Below, piece after piece: positions 33,318 through 43,094 of a DNA stretch of 64,000 bases. This stretch comes from Alphaproteobacteria bacterium (lineage in GTDB: Bacteria > Pseudomonadota > Alphaproteobacteria > CACIAM-22H2). The notes beneath the pieces are model-generated. The model made no database searches. It worked only from the letters and a program-made list of their open reading frames with translations, and had not been told where the DNA came from. The stretch covers positions 394,418-458,417 of the forward strand of contig WGNX01000004.1 of assembly GCA_016124335.1 (NCBI GenBank), given 5' to 3'. Position 1 is the first letter of the stretch; each line of letters opens with the position of its first letter. The position numbers and the translations under genes are program-made.

Positions 33318-33815
33318 TCAAGCTTCGCCCTTGGCCATCGCCAAAGCCTTGTCGAGCATTGCGCCAAGCTGGCGCCCCGTTTCGCCGCCGTCGCCGACGA
33401 CGGCCGAGTTGATCACCACCGCGATCGCGTCGGCCGCCGCCTTGACGATGACAAGGCCCTTCGCGTCGAGCATGTCGGTCGCGTCGAGAAAGCGGCAGAG
33501 CTGGTCGCCGAACTTGGTGACCAGCGGATAGCCGTATGAGCCGCCCTGCCCGCGCAGCTCGTGCGCGAGCATGTAGACTTCCTGCCGCCTGTTGATGTCG
33601 AACGGATTGGCCATCAGCGCCGCCGAAGCCGCCGCAAGCTTCGCCACGTCGTTCTTCGCGTTCGTCTCGAATTCGCCGCGAAGGCTTTCGAACACCTTCT
33701 CGGCCTTCTTTACGGCAGACGCATCCACGCCGCCCGACCCGGCCTTTTTCTGGAGGGTGTTGGGCGGATTGATGATCTGGAAGCTGCGTCCGTCGCCGGC
33801 GCCTGGCTGGCTCAT
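33318..33815 (-). CDS. Hpt-domain-like phosphotransfer protein
   Basis: 165 aa. A Pro/Gly-rich N-terminus is followed by a helical bundle. VYMLAHELRGQGGSYGYPLVTKFGDQLCRFL matches the Hpt signature AHxLKGxxxxxGA, with Arg for the usual Lys after the phospho-accepting His. It lies 31 bp downstream of a CheY-like gene, which suggests a phosphotransfer pair. No sensor kinase is in the window. I start it at ATG 33815 (MSQPGAGDGRSF). Confidence 0.82.
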   Translation of the reverse strand: MSQPGAGDGRSFQIINPPNTLQKKAGSGGVDASAVKKAEKVFESLRGEFETNAKNDVAKLAAASAALMANPFDINRRQEVYMLAHELRGQGGSYGYPLVTKFGDQLCRFLDATDMLDAKGLVIVKAAADAIAVVINSAVVGDGGETGRQLGAMLDKALAMAKGEA

Positions 33816-33846
33816 GTGCGCCCCGTCCCTTCCATGCGAATCCGGG

Positions 33847-34335
33847 CTAGTGCTGGACTCGCCTTTCGACACCCAGATAGGTGCCACCGCGCTTGCGGCG
33901 GCGGCAAGGGCCGAAATAGTTCGGCGTGCGGATATAGGGCCGCGGCCGGTCGATGATCTCCTCCAGGCGCTGGGTCAGCGACTGCGCGCTGATCGGCTTG
34001 GCGAGAAACTCGGTCACGCCCACGTCGCGCGCCTTCATCACGCGCTCGCGCTCGGTGTGGCCGGTGATCATGATGATGGGCATGAACGGATTTGGCGAAT
34101 CCTGATCGGTGCGCACCTTGCGCACGAAATCGAGCCCGCTCACCGGGTACATTTCCCAATCGACCAGCGCGAAATCGACCGGAGACTGCTTGATCGCCTG
34201 ATAGGCGGCCGCACCGTCCGACGCCTCGACGACCTCGCGCACGCCGATCGCTTCCAGCAGCGCCTTCATGAGCTTGCGCATGTGGGCGTTGTCCTCGAGC
34301 ACGAGGACCCGGATTTTTGCGAACTGGTAGGCCAT
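33847..34335 (-). CDS. CheY-like response regulator with basic C-terminal tail
   Basis: 162 aa. Receiver domain with acidic pocket LVLEDN, phospho-acceptor in FALVDWEMYPVSGLDF, MITGHTE (Thr switch) and FLAKPISAQSL (Lys). After the receiver (about residue 125) a Pro/Arg/Tyr-rich tail (RPRPYIRTPNYFGPCRRRKR) replaces an output domain. It is probably a single-domain signalling shuttle. It is upstream of the Hpt-like gene, so the two likely form one relay step. Confidence 0.9.
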   Translation of the reverse strand: MAYQFAKIRVLVLEDNAHMRKLMKALLEAIGVREVVEASDGAAAYQAIKQSPVDFALVDWEMYPVSGLDFVRKVRTDQDSPNPFMPIIMITGHTERERVMKARDVGVTEFLAKPISAQSLTQRLEEIIDRPRPYIRTPNYFGPCRRRKRGGTYLGVERRVQH

Positions 34336-34379
34336 TGCGCGGACACTAGGCCCGCCCCCGATCCTTGGCAATATCCCTA

Positions 34380-35300
34380 TCAGATTTGCTTATTTCCGTG
34401 CAGCTTGGCCGCAAGCGCCTGCGCGACCCGGCCGGTCGGCCGGCGGCCCAGCGCGGCACAGATATACCGCCCGGCCGCGGCCAACGCATCGAGATCGACA
34501 CCGGTTTCGATGCCCATCCCGCCCAGCATGTAGCGGACATCCTCCGAGGCGACGTTGCCCGAAGCCCCCTTCGCATAGGGGCAGCCGCCGAGCCCCGCGA
34601 CCGAACTGTCGACAGTGGAAACCCCCCGCTCGAGCGTGGCGAGGATGTTCGCGAGCGCCTGTCCATAAGTGTCGTGGAAATGCACGGCGAGCTTCTCGCG
34701 CGGCACGCGGGCGGCGACGGCATCGACCATTGCCTGCGCCTTGGCGGGCGTTCCCACGCCGATCGTGTCGCCCAGCGAAATCTCGTAGCAGCCCATCGCG
34801 AGGAGATGCGCCGAAACATCGGCGACGGCGGTGGGTGCGATCTCGCCCTCGTAGGGGCAGCCGAGCACGCAGCTGATATAGCCGCGCACGCGCATGCCGT
34901 GTTTGAGCGCCGCCCCGGCGACCGGTGCGAACCGCTCGAGGCTTTCGGCAATCGAACAGTTGATGTTCTTGCGCGAAAAGCTTTCGGACGCCGCACCGAA
35001 GATCGCGATTTCATTGACCTTCGCGGCCAGTGCCGCCTCGAAGCCCTTCATGTTGGGCACCAGCACCGGATAGGAAACCCCGGGCTTTCGCCGGATGCCG
35101 GCCAGCACCCGGTCGCTGTCGGCCATCTGCGGCACCCATTTGGGCGAAACGAAACTGCCCGCCTCGACCGACGGCAGGCCGCTGTCGGAAAGCATGTCGA
35201 TGAACGCGATCTTGGTCGCGGTGTCGACGGGGGCGGCCTCGTTCTGCAGGCCGTCGCGCGGGCCGACCTCGACCATGCGGACGCGCGCGGGCAGCCGCAT
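34380..35300 (-). CDS. mvaB: Hydroxymethylglutaryl-CoA lyase
   Basis: Splits HMG-CoA to acetyl-CoA and acetoacetate, the last step of leucine breakdown. 306 aa. [12 protein letters not shown] (11-21) holds metal and catalytic residues, HFHDTYGQ (207-214) the metal His pair, and [20 protein letters not shown] the catalytic Cys240. It ends the operon, 4 bp behind mccA. Length and motifs are those of a true bacterial HMG-CoA lyase rather than a homocitrate synthase relative. Confidence 0.95.
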   Translation of the reverse strand: MRLPARVRMVEVGPRDGLQNEAAPVDTATKIAFIDMLSDSGLPSVEAGSFVSPKWVPQMADSDRVLAGIRRKPGVSYPVLVPNMKGFEAALAAKVNEIAIFGAASESFSRKNINCSIAESLERFAPVAGAALKHGMRVRGYISCVLGCPYEGEIAPTAVADVSAHLLAMGCYEISLGDTIGVGTPAKAQAMVDAVAARVPREKLAVHFHDTYGQALANILATLERGVSTVDSSVAGLGGCPYAKGASGNVASEDVRYMLGGMGIETGVDLDALAAAGRYICAALGRRPTGRVAQALAAKLHGNKQI

Positions 35301-35304
35301 GGCG

Positions 35305-37311
35305 CTAGGCCTCTTCCCTGGCGACGAACACGACCAGTTCCTCGCCCTCGGCCGCCTGCTCGCCCGGCTTGAAGCGCACGCGTTCGACCGTGCCGTCGGC
35401 AGGGGCAAGGATCGTGTGCTCCATCTTCATTGCCTCGAGCACCACAAGCTTCTGCCCGCGCGTCACGCTCTCGCCTGCCGCCACATGGACGGCGACGATG
35501 CGCCCGGGCATCGGGGCCGCGAGCTTGGCATCGCCGGCACCGGCGGCATCCGCCGCGACAAGCCGGTCGACCAGATGCAGCACATGCGCCGCCGCCCCGC
35601 GGAAGACCGTCCATTCCATGGCATGCCGCACGATATCGGCGGCAAGGCGATGGCCGCCGATTTCCGCGCAAAGACGGCCCTGCGCATCAAGCGTGCCGCG
35701 CACGTCGAGCGATCCGCCCGGCAGATCGAATTTGTACCCGCCGTTGCGGAAATGGACGCGCACCGTGCGCTCCGTGCCGTTGTCGGTGAACACAAGCTCG
35801 TCATGCGCATCGCCGTTGAGGCGCCAACCGTCCGTCCGGTTCCAGGGCGAATGCGGGTCGGCCGAAGCGGCCGCCGCCGCACGCGCCTCGGCGGCGCGCG
35901 TCTCGAGCACGCCCAGGGCCGCCAGCGCCAGTGTCGTGTCGTCTGCAGGGCCGGCCGCGGGTACAAGATCGGTGCGATGGCGCGCGATGAAGCCGGTATC
36001 GATCTCGCCCGCCGCAAACGCCGGATGCCGCGCCACGCGCGCCAGGAACGCGACATTGTTCGCAAGTCCGCTCACGCGCACGGCATCGAGCGCCGAAGCG
36101 AGCTTGCGCAAGGCGGCCGCACGGTCTTCGCCGTGCACGATCAGCTTGGCGATCATCGGGTCGTAATGGATCGTGACGGCATCGCCCTGCCGCACGCCGG
36201 TATCGACGCGCACGCCGCTTTCTTCGGCCGGAAAGGCGAGCCGGTGAAGCGTGCCGGTAGCGGGCAGGAAGTCGCGCGCGGGATCTTCGGCATAAAGCCG
36301 CGCTTCGAATGCGTGGCCGGTGATGCGCAGGTCCTTCTGCGCCAGCGGCAGCTTCTCGCCCGATGCCACACGCAGCTGCCATTCGACGAGATCGTGCCCC
36401 GTGATCGCCTCGGTGACCGGATGCTCGACCTGAAGGCGCGTGTTCATTTCCATGAAATAGAAATTGCCGGCCGGATCGGCGATGAACTCGACCGTGCCCG
36501 CGCCCACATAACCCACCGCCGCTCCGGCCTTGACGGCCGCCTCGCCCATCGCCTTGCGGCGGGCCACATCCATGCCCGGGGCCGGCGCTTCCTCGATCAC
36601 CTTCTGGTGGCGGCGCTGGAGCGAGCAGTCGCGCTCGAACAGATAGACGCCGTTGCCGTGGCCGTCGAAGAAGACCTGCACTTCCACGTGCCGCGGGCGT
36701 TCCAGATAGCGCTCGATCAGCAGGCGCGGATCGCCGAAGGCCGATTGCGCCTCGCGCCGGGCGCCGGCCAGCGCCTCGGCCAGTTCGCCGGCACCCGAAA
36801 CCACGCGCATGCCCTTGCCGCCGCCGCCGGCCGATGCCTTGATCAGCACCGGAAAGCCGATCTTTTTCGCCTCAGCCGAAAGTGTGGCGTCGTCCTGTGC
36901 GGCGCCGTGATAGCCGGGCACGACCGGCACGCCCGAGGCCACCATCAGCGCCTTCGCCTCGCTTTTGCCGCCCATCGCGCGGATGGCCGAAGCGGGCGGC
37001 CCGACGAAGATGATCCCCGCCTTCGCGCATGCCTCGGCAAAGCCCGCGTTCTCGGACAGGAAACCATAGCCGGGATGGATCGCATCGGCACCCGCGCGCC
37101 GGGCGACATCGATGATCGCCTCGGCGCGAAGGTAGCTCTCCTTCGGCGCCGGACCGCCGATCGGCCAGGCTTCGTCGCACATCGCGACATGCAGCGCGTT
37201 CGCGTCCGCCGAGGAATGGACCGCGACGCTTGCAATCCCCATGCGGCGTGCGGTGCGTGCCACCCGGCAGGCGATCTCGCCGCGGTTGGCGATGAGGAGC
37301 TTGCCGATCAT
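35305..37311 (-). CDS. mccA: Methylcrotonyl-CoA carboxylase, biotin-containing alpha subunit
   Basis: 668 aa: biotin carboxylase ([25 protein letters not shown]-grasp [28 protein letters not shown]), BT linker domain, and a C-terminal biotinyl domain with VLEAMKMEH (biotin-Lys about 629). It carboxylates biotin for MccB. The methylcrotonyl assignment rests on its place between mvaB and liuC/mccB; a second set (pccA/pccB at 53.6-57.4 kb) covers propionyl-CoA. Its ATG overlaps the channel gene stop by 4 bp. Confidence 0.93.
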   Translation of the reverse strand: MIGKLLIANRGEIACRVARTARRMGIASVAVHSSADANALHVAMCDEAWPIGGPAPKESYLRAEAIIDVARRAGADAIHPGYGFLSENAGFAEACAKAGIIFVGPPASAIRAMGGKSEAKALMVASGVPVVPGYHGAAQDDATLSAEAKKIGFPVLIKASAGGGGKGMRVVSGAGELAEALAGARREAQSAFGDPRLLIERYLERPRHVEVQVFFDGHGNGVYLFERDCSLQRRHQKVIEEAPAPGMDVARRKAMGEAAVKAGAAVGYVGAGTVEFIADPAGNFYFMEMNTRLQVEHPVTEAITGHDLVEWQLRVASGEKLPLAQKDLRITGHAFEARLYAEDPARDFLPATGTLHRLAFPAEESGVRVDTGVRQGDAVTIHYDPMIAKLIVHGEDRAAALRKLASALDAVRVSGLANNVAFLARVARHPAFAAGEIDTGFIARHRTDLVPAAGPADDTTLALAALGVLETRAAEARAAAAASADPHSPWNRTDGWRLNGDAHDELVFTDNGTERTVRVHFRNGGYKFDLPGGSLDVRGTLDAQGRLCAEIGGHRLAADIVRHAMEWTVFRGAAAHVLHLVDRLVAADAAGAGDAKLAAPMPGRIVAVHVAAGESVTRGQKLVVLEAMKMEHTILAPADGTVERVRFKPGEQAAEGEELVVFVAREEA

Positions 37312-38252
37312 TCGTCGCCCTCCGCCGCACCGTGGTCGCGCTTGCGCGCCTGCACTTCGCGCGAATAGGCCATGATCTCGGAGAAGCCGACCAGCAGCAG
37401 CGTGACGCCGAAGACGACTTCGATCAGTGCTATCAGCTTGATCGGCTCGCTGATCGGCAAAATGTCGCCGTAGCCGACGGTCGACAGCGTCACGACCGAA
37501 AAATAGATCGCGTCGGCAAAGCCGATCGCGCGGTCGTGATCGAGGATGCGGAAATGCGGGCCCGGCACGAACCGGTCGACGATCTTGTAGATCGACGCGA
37601 ACGCCACGACGATCATCGAATAGAACGTCAGGAACGCGTAGACCGGCATGATCAGCCGCTCGACGCGCTCGAAGAATTCCTCGAACAGCAGGCCCGCATC
37701 GAGCAGGAAGACCGCGACATTCTGCGCGGTGATGAGCACGAGAACGGATACGCCGCCCATCGCCAGCACGAACGTGACGTCAATCGCCCGGCCGGTGGGG
37801 TCGATGCCGGGCACGAGGAACGTCAGCGCGCACAGCGCGGCCGTGGGCAGAAGCCACGACAGCGAACGGCGGCGGTCGGCCGCCGACCGGATCTGGCGCT
37901 GCGTGACGATGATGCGGATCGCATCGCGCCGCAGGATCGCGCCGACGACGAAGCCCGCCACCGGCAGCAGGAAGCCCGCATGCTGTGCTGCCGGCGAGAC
38001 GCCCCGGAAATTCGTCTCGGACAGGAAGACGAAGATCGACACGTAGACGGCGATCGAGTTGGTCAGCGCCAGCGAAAAGAACGTCGATCCGGGGAAAAGG
38101 AACGCGAAGACGGCGACGGAGGCGAGCGCCGAGGCGACCATCGTGGACGCAAGCGACAGGCCAACGTCGCCCGAGACCGCGATCGCGATGAGCAGCAGGA
38201 GTGCCGCCGTCGCGACGACTCCGGTGGCAAAGCCGCTCGTGCGCGTCTTCAA
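37308..38252 (-). CDS. Potassium channel-like membrane protein
   Basis: 314 aa from TTG 38252, which overlaps the liuC stop (TTGA). About seven hydrophobic helices (roughly 8-28, 31-52, 57-78, 91-107, 133-149, 159-185, 201-224) precede a pore helix and selectivity filter TVGYGD (258-263) and a last helix (272-292); this final part is a two-helix ion channel domain. The C-terminus is short and charged, with no RCK domain. It sits between liuC and mccA with 4-bp overlaps on both sides, an odd place for a K+ channel. Inner membrane. Confidence 0.88.
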   Translation of the reverse strand: MKTRTSGFATGVVATAALLLLIAIAVSGDVGLSLASTMVASALASVAVFAFLFPGSTFFSLALTNSIAVYVSIFVFLSETNFRGVSPAAQHAGFLLPVAGFVVGAILRRDAIRIIVTQRQIRSAADRRRSLSWLLPTAALCALTFLVPGIDPTGRAIDVTFVLAMGGVSVLVLITAQNVAVFLLDAGLLFEEFFERVERLIMPVYAFLTFYSMIVVAFASIYKIVDRFVPGPHFRILDHDRAIGFADAIYFSVVTLSTVGYGDILPISEPIKLIALIEVVFGVTLLLVGFSEIMAYSREVQARKRDHGAAEGDE

Positions 38253-39049
38253 GCGCCGCCCCCGCCGGTCCATGCAGGCTTGCGCTTGGCAAGGAAAGCG
38301 GCAATTCCCTCCTGCCCTTCGGCCGAAACGCGAACGCGCGCGATGCGCGCGGCCGTATCGGCCACCATCGCGTCGTCCACCGGCCCGCGCGTCACGCGCG
38401 CGATCAGGCTCTTGCATTCGGCCTGCGCATGCGGACCCGCGGCGAGCAGGCGATGGACCATCGCTTCGACCGCCACGTCGAGGGCGGCTTCGTCGTGGAT
38501 CTCGTGCGCGAGGCCAAGGCGGAAAGCTTCCTCGGCGTCGAACACCTCGGCCGTCAGGAAATAGCGCCTTGCCGCGCGTTCGCCGATCGCCGCCACGACA
38601 TAGGGCGAGATGACCGCCGGGATGAGACCCAGCCGCGCCTCGGACAGGCAGAAGGCGGCCGCGCGCGATACGATCGCGATATCGCAGCACGCCACGAGCC
38701 CCACGCCGCCGCCATAGGCGGCCCCGTGCACCCGCGCGAGCGTGGGCTTGGGGAACCGGTCGAGGACGCGCATTAGGCCGGCCAGCGCGTCGGCGTCCTT
38801 GCGGTTCTCGGCCTCGGAATAGCCGGCCATGCGCTTCATCCAGTTGAGGTCGGCGCCGGCCGAAAAGCTCTTGCCGCGCCCGCCGAGCACGAGAACGCGC
38901 ACCGCTTTTTCGCGTGCCAGCCGGTCGAGTTCGACCGTCAGGAACCGGATAAGCGTGTCGTCGAAGGCGTTGTGAAGTTCCGCGCGGTCGAGCCACACAT
39001 GTGCCACGCCGCGCGGGTCGATCTGCGTGATGAAGCCGTGATGCTCCAT
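38249..39049 (-). CDS. liuC: Enoyl-CoA hydratase, probable methylglutaconyl-CoA hydratase
   Basis: 266-aa crotonase-fold protein. VWLDRAELHNAFDDTLI, the oxyanion-hole loop GKSFSAGADLNWMKRMAGYS and AYGGGVGLVACCDIAIVS, SEARLGLIPAVISPYVV are canonical. In leucine breakdown it hydrates 3-methylglutaconyl-CoA to HMG-CoA. That role is taken from its place between mccB and mccA. It lies 5 bp after mccB and overlaps the channel gene start. Confidence 0.92.
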   Translation of the reverse strand: MEHHGFITQIDPRGVAHVWLDRAELHNAFDDTLIRFLTVELDRLAREKAVRVLVLGGRGKSFSAGADLNWMKRMAGYSEAENRKDADALAGLMRVLDRFPKPTLARVHGAAYGGGVGLVACCDIAIVSRAAAFCLSEARLGLIPAVISPYVVAAIGERAARRYFLTAEVFDAEEAFRLGLAHEIHDEAALDVAVEAMVHRLLAAGPHAQAECKSLIARVTRGPVDDAMVADTAARIARVRVSAEGQEGIAAFLAKRKPAWTGGGGA

Positions 39050-39054
39050 GGCGC

Positions 39055-40662
39055 CTACATCCGGAAGACGCCGAAGCGCGTCGGTTCGACCGGCGCGTTC
39101 GATGCCGCCGAAAGGCCGAGGCCCAGCACGTCGCGCGTCTGTGCCGGATCGATGATGCCGTCGTCCCAAAGGCGGGCGGAGGCGTAGAACGGGTGGCCTT
39201 GGGTTTCGTATTGCTGGCGGATCGGGGTCTTGAAGGCGTCTTCCTCGGCCGCACTCCACGTCTTGCCGGCGGCTTCCAGATTGTCGCGCTTGACCGTCGC
39301 CAGCACCGAGGCCGCCTGCTCGCCGCCCATGACCGAGATGCGCGCGTTGGGCCACATCCACAGGAAGCGCGGCCCGAAGGCGCGCCCGCACATGCCGTAG
39401 TTTCCCGCCCCGAACGAACCGCCGATGATGACCGTGAATTTCGGCACCTTCGCGCAGCTGACCGCCGTGACGAGCTTTGCCCCGTCGCGCGCGATGCCGC
39501 CCGCCTCGTACTTCTTGCCGACCATGAAGCCCGAGATGTTCTGCAGGAACACCAGCGGGATGCCGCGCTGGCAGCATAGTTCGACGAAATGCGCGCCCTT
39601 CAGCGCGCTTTCGGAAAACAGGATGCCGTTGTTGGCCACGATGCCGACCGGATGGCCCCAGATGCGCGCGAAGGCGCAAACCAGCGTGGTGCCGTAAAGC
39701 GCCTTGAACTCGTCGAACTGCGACCCGTCGACGATGCGCGCGATCACCTCGCGCACGTCGTAAGGCTGGCGAATGTCGGTCGGCACGATGCCGTAGAGTT
39801 CCTTCGCGTCGTAGTGCGGTGCCACCGGCGCGCGCATGTCGGCCGACGGTTCCTTGCGCGTGTTGAGGTTCGCCACGATGCGCCGCGCGATGCCCAGCGC
39901 ATGCGCGTCGTCCTGCGCATAGTGGTCGACCACGCCCGACACGCGCGCGTGCACGTCTGCCCCGCCAAGTTCCTCGGCCGTCACGATCTCGCCGATCGCG
40001 GCCTTCACCAGCGGCGGACCGCCCAGGAAGATCGTGCCCTGGTTCTTCACGATGATCGATTCGTCCGACATCGCCGGAACATAGGCGCCACCGGCCGTGC
40101 AGCTGCCCATCACCACCGCGATCTGCGGGATGCCGGCGGCCGAGAGCGTGGCCTGATTATAAAAGATGCGGCCGAAATGCTCCCGGTCGGGGAACACGTC
40201 GTCCTGGTTGGGCAGGTTGGCGCCGCCGGAATCGACCAGATAGATGCATGGCAGCCGGTTCTCGCGCGCGATTTCCTGCGCGCGCAGATGCTTCTTCACG
40301 GTCGTCGGGAAATAGGTGCCGCCCTTGACCGTGGCGTCGTTGCACACGATCACGCATTCGCGGCCCGAAACGCGGCCCACGCCCGCGATCATCCCGGCCG
40401 CCGGCACGTCGCCGCCATACATGCCCCATGCCGCGAGCTGCGAGAGTTCGAGGAAGGGCGAACCGGGATCGACCAGCGTGCGCACGCGCTCGCGCGGCAA
40501 GAGCTTGCCGCGCGCCACGTGCTTGTCGCGCGCCGCCTCCCCGCCGCCTTCGCGCACCTTGTCGCACGCCGCGCGCAGTTCGCCCACGAGCGCTTCCATC
40601 GCCGCGGCGTTGGCCGCGAACCCGTCCGAGCGCGTGTCGATGCGGCTCTGGAACGCGCTCAT
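39055..40662 (-). CDS. mccB: Methylcrotonyl-CoA carboxylase, carboxyltransferase beta subunit
   Basis: 535 aa, the usual MccB length. Two crotonase-like halves: [55 protein letters not shown] (MCC-type, with Asn-Leu-Pro rather than the PCC motif), [18 protein letters not shown], and [37 protein letters not shown]. These features separate it from PccB at 55.8 kb. It carboxylates 3-methylcrotonyl-CoA with MccA. I start it at ATG 40662, one base after the preceding stop. Confidence 0.95.
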   Translation of the reverse strand: MSAFQSRIDTRSDGFAANAAAMEALVGELRAACDKVREGGGEAARDKHVARGKLLPRERVRTLVDPGSPFLELSQLAAWGMYGGDVPAAGMIAGVGRVSGRECVIVCNDATVKGGTYFPTTVKKHLRAQEIARENRLPCIYLVDSGGANLPNQDDVFPDREHFGRIFYNQATLSAAGIPQIAVVMGSCTAGGAYVPAMSDESIIVKNQGTIFLGGPPLVKAAIGEIVTAEELGGADVHARVSGVVDHYAQDDAHALGIARRIVANLNTRKEPSADMRAPVAPHYDAKELYGIVPTDIRQPYDVREVIARIVDGSQFDEFKALYGTTLVCAFARIWGHPVGIVANNGILFSESALKGAHFVELCCQRGIPLVFLQNISGFMVGKKYEAGGIARDGAKLVTAVSCAKVPKFTVIIGGSFGAGNYGMCGRAFGPRFLWMWPNARISVMGGEQAASVLATVKRDNLEAAGKTWSAAEEDAFKTPIRQQYETQGHPFYASARLWDDGIIDPAQTRDVLGLGLSAASNAPVEPTRFGVFRM

Positions 40663-40663
40663 G

Positions 40664-41266
40664 CTACCAGCCGCCGGTGACGAGCCATTCTTCGACCTGG
40701 GTGAGCCGGTCGGCTCCCCAGAACGGTTCGCCGTCCACGACGATATAGGGCGAGCCAAACACGCCGCGCGCGACGGCGGCATCAACCTCCTTGCGCAGCG
40801 TTTCCTTGATTTCGGCCGAGCCGAGCGCTTCCTTCAGTTCCTCGCGCTTGACGCCCATGCCGGCGGCGAGGTCGCACACGAAATCGATGTTGGTCGTGTC
40901 GACACCGGCGACATAGGCCTGGCGATAGATCGCCTTGGCGAAGCGCTTGGCAAGTGCAGGATCCTTCGCGTCGAGCCAATAGAAGGCGCGCGAGGAAGCG
41001 ACTGCCGCGAAAGGGAACGGGTCCGGCAGGCGGAACTTGACGCCGAGCAGCCGGCCGAAGCGCGCGAAATCGTGGCGCACATAATCGTTTTTCAGCGGGA
41101 TATCGAGCAGCGGCTTCATGCCGGACTGCTTGAACGCCGCCCCCAGCAGGAACGGCCGCCATTTGACCGTCCGCCCGTAGTGGCTCGCGAGGTCGTCGAT
41201 GCGCAGCGACGCGAAGAATCCGTAGGGACTGGAAAAATCGAAGTAGAAATCGATCGTGGATGCCAT
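40664..41266 (-). CDS. 2-hydroxychromene-2-carboxylate isomerase-like (DsbA/GST kappa fold)
   Basis: 200 aa. [22 protein letters not shown] carries the Ser that replaces the DsbA Cys; the end has [27 protein letters not shown]. It is a paralogue of 32210-32806. It is squeezed between the acyl-CoA dehydrogenase and mccB genes (4 bp and 1 bp gaps), so it is made with the catabolic enzymes. Whether it acts on a CoA thioester or a side product is unknown. Confidence 0.9.
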   Translation of the reverse strand: MASTIDFYFDFSSPYGFFASLRIDDLASHYGRTVKWRPFLLGAAFKQSGMKPLLDIPLKNDYVRHDFARFGRLLGVKFRLPDPFPFAAVASSRAFYWLDAKDPALAKRFAKAIYRQAYVAGVDTTNIDFVCDLAAGMGVKREELKEALGSAEIKETLRKEVDAAVARGVFGSPYIVVDGEPFWGADRLTQVEEWLVTGGW

Positions 41267-41270
41267 TGCC

Positions 41271-42410
41271 TCAAACCTCCGCCCGGATCGCGCGCGCAAT
41301 GACAAGGCGCTGGATGTCGCTTGTTCCCTCGTAGATCTGGCAGACGCGCACGTCGCGCCAGATCCGCTCGACAGGGAAATCCGCCAGATAGCCGTAGCCG
41401 CCATGCGTCTGGATCGCGGCCGAGCATACGCGCTCGGCCATCTCCGAGGCGAAGAGCTTGGCCATCGCGGCTTCCTTCAGGCACGGCTGCCCGCGATCGC
41501 GCAGCGAGGCGGCGTTGAGAACGAGCAGGCGCGCAGCCTCCAGTTCGGTCGCCATGTCCGACAGGCGGAACTGGACGGCCTGATGGTCGAAGATCTTCCT
41601 GCCGAAGGTCTCGCGCTGGAGCGCGTATTCGCGCGCCACCTCGTAGGCCGATCGCGCCATGCCCACGGCCTGCGCCGCGATGCCGATGCGCCCGCCCTCG
41701 AGATTGGCGAGCGCGATCTTGTAGCCTTCGCCCTCCGCACCCAGCATCAGGTCGGGCGTGAGGCGCATCTCGTCCATGACGATATGCGCGGTGTCCGAAC
41801 ATTTCTGCCCGAGCTTCTCCTCGATGCGCGCGGCCTTCCAGCCTGGCGTGTCAGTCGGCACGACGAACGCGCTGATGCCCTTCTTGCCGGCCTCCGGATT
41901 GGTGACCGCAAAGACGATCGCGAGATCGGCGGTACCGCCCGAGGTGATGAACTGCTTGGTACCGTTGACAACCCAGTGGTTGCCGTCGCGCCGCGCGCGC
42001 GTCTTGATCGCACCCGCATCCGAGCCGACGGAAGGTTCGGTCAGCGCGAAGGCGCCGAGCATCTCGCCCTTCGCGAGCGGCTTCAGGAAGTTCTCTTTCT
42101 GCCAGTTGGTGCCGAATTTCAGGATCGGCATGCACGCGACCGAATTGTGGACGCTCATGACCGTCGAGACCGCCCCGTCGCCCGCCGCGATCTCCTCGAT
42201 CGCAAGCGCGTAGGCGACATGATCGACCCCCGCGCCATCGTATTCCTCGGGCACGAGCATGCCCATGAAACCAAGCTCGCCCATCTCGCGCACCAGATCG
42301 CGCGGGAACATGCGTTCCTTCTCGCGCGCGGCGGCCGTGGGCCACAGCTTCTCGCGCGCATAGGAACGCGCGGCATCGCGGATCATCGCTTGGGTTTCGG
42401 TGAGTTCCAT
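41271..42410 (-). CDS. Acyl-CoA dehydrogenase
   Basis: FAD flavoprotein, 379 aa, full length. FALTEPSVGSDAGAIKT (FAD/substrate loop), WVVNGTKQFITSG, the Arg motif LQRETFGRKI, and IYEGTSDIQRLVIAR with catalytic Glu361. This short/branched-chain layout differs from the isovaleryl-CoA dehydrogenase encoded 1 kb upstream, so it may handle isobutyryl-, 2-methylbutyryl- or another acyl-CoA. It lies in the middle of the leucine cluster. Confidence 0.93.
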   Translation of the reverse strand: MELTETQAMIRDAARSYAREKLWPTAAAREKERMFPRDLVREMGELGFMGMLVPEEYDGAGVDHVAYALAIEEIAAGDGAVSTVMSVHNSVACMPILKFGTNWQKENFLKPLAKGEMLGAFALTEPSVGSDAGAIKTRARRDGNHWVVNGTKQFITSGGTADLAIVFAVTNPEAGKKGISAFVVPTDTPGWKAARIEEKLGQKCSDTAHIVMDEMRLTPDLMLGAEGEGYKIALANLEGGRIGIAAQAVGMARSAYEVAREYALQRETFGRKIFDHQAVQFRLSDMATELEAARLLVLNAASLRDRGQPCLKEAAMAKLFASEMAERVCSAAIQTHGGYGYLADFPVERIWRDVRVCQIYEGTSDIQRLVIARAIRAEV

Positions 42411-42418
42411 CGCCGCAC

Positions 42419-43093
42419 CTACCAGGGAAGTTCGCTGCCGTCGTAGTTGAAGAACTTGCCGTTGGCCGCCGGCGTCAGTTTCTCGATGACGCCCTTGAGG
42501 CCCGCGACCGAATCCTTCACGTCGATCGCCGCACCCGACCCGCCCATGTCGGTGCGCACCCAGCCCGGATGCGTGGTGATCGTGGTGATGCCGCGCACAG
42601 CCAGTTCCACCGAAAGGTTCTTCGCGATCGAATTCAGCGCCGCCTTCGACACGCGATAGGGCATGCTGCCGCCGTTGGTCTGCGCGTTCGACCCCATGCG
42701 CGAGGACGTGAAGACGATCGCCTTGCGCTGGCTGCGCGCGACGTTTTCGACCAGCGCCTCGGCGACGCGCAAGGGCGCAAGCGTATTGGTGCGAAGGATT
42801 TCCTCGAAGGCCGCGAAATCGGTCGCCCCGAGCTTCCAGTCGCGGCCGGTATAGATGCCAGCGTTGCAGACGAGAACGTCGACGGCGTCCTTAGCGAGGC
42901 TCTTGGCAAGTCGCGCGACCGATGCCGAGTCATTCACGTCGCACAGATGCACCTCGCCGCCGGCCTTTGAAACCTCGGCCCCCTTGGCCATGTCGCGCAC
43001 GGTTCCGATCGTCCGCCATCCGGCGGCGGAAAACTGGCGGACATATTCAAGGCCGATGCCGCGCGAGGCGCCGACGATCAGGATGGTCGGCAT
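42419..43093 (-). CDS. Short-chain dehydrogenase/reductase
   Basis: 224 aa, classical SDR: TILIVGASRGIGLEYVRQF (NAD(P) loop), LVCNAGIYTGRDW, an Ser region IVFTSSRMGSNAQTNGG and active-site YRVSKAALN (Tyr-x3-Lys). It ends GKFFNYDGSELPW, as in the C-factor/SniffeR-like SDR branch. It is one base downstream of the RidA-like gene and 8 bp before the acyl-CoA dehydrogenase gene. Substrate unknown; a hydroxyacyl or carbonyl by-product is plausible. Confidence 0.92.
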   Translation of the reverse strand: MPTILIVGASRGIGLEYVRQFSAAGWRTIGTVRDMAKGAEVSKAGGEVHLCDVNDSASVARLAKSLAKDAVDVLVCNAGIYTGRDWKLGATDFAAFEEILRTNTLAPLRVAEALVENVARSQRKAIVFTSSRMGSNAQTNGGSMPYRVSKAALNSIAKNLSVELAVRGITTITTHPGWVRTDMGGSGAAIDVKDSVAGLKGVIEKLTPAANGKFFNYDGSELPW

Positions 43094-43094
43094 C

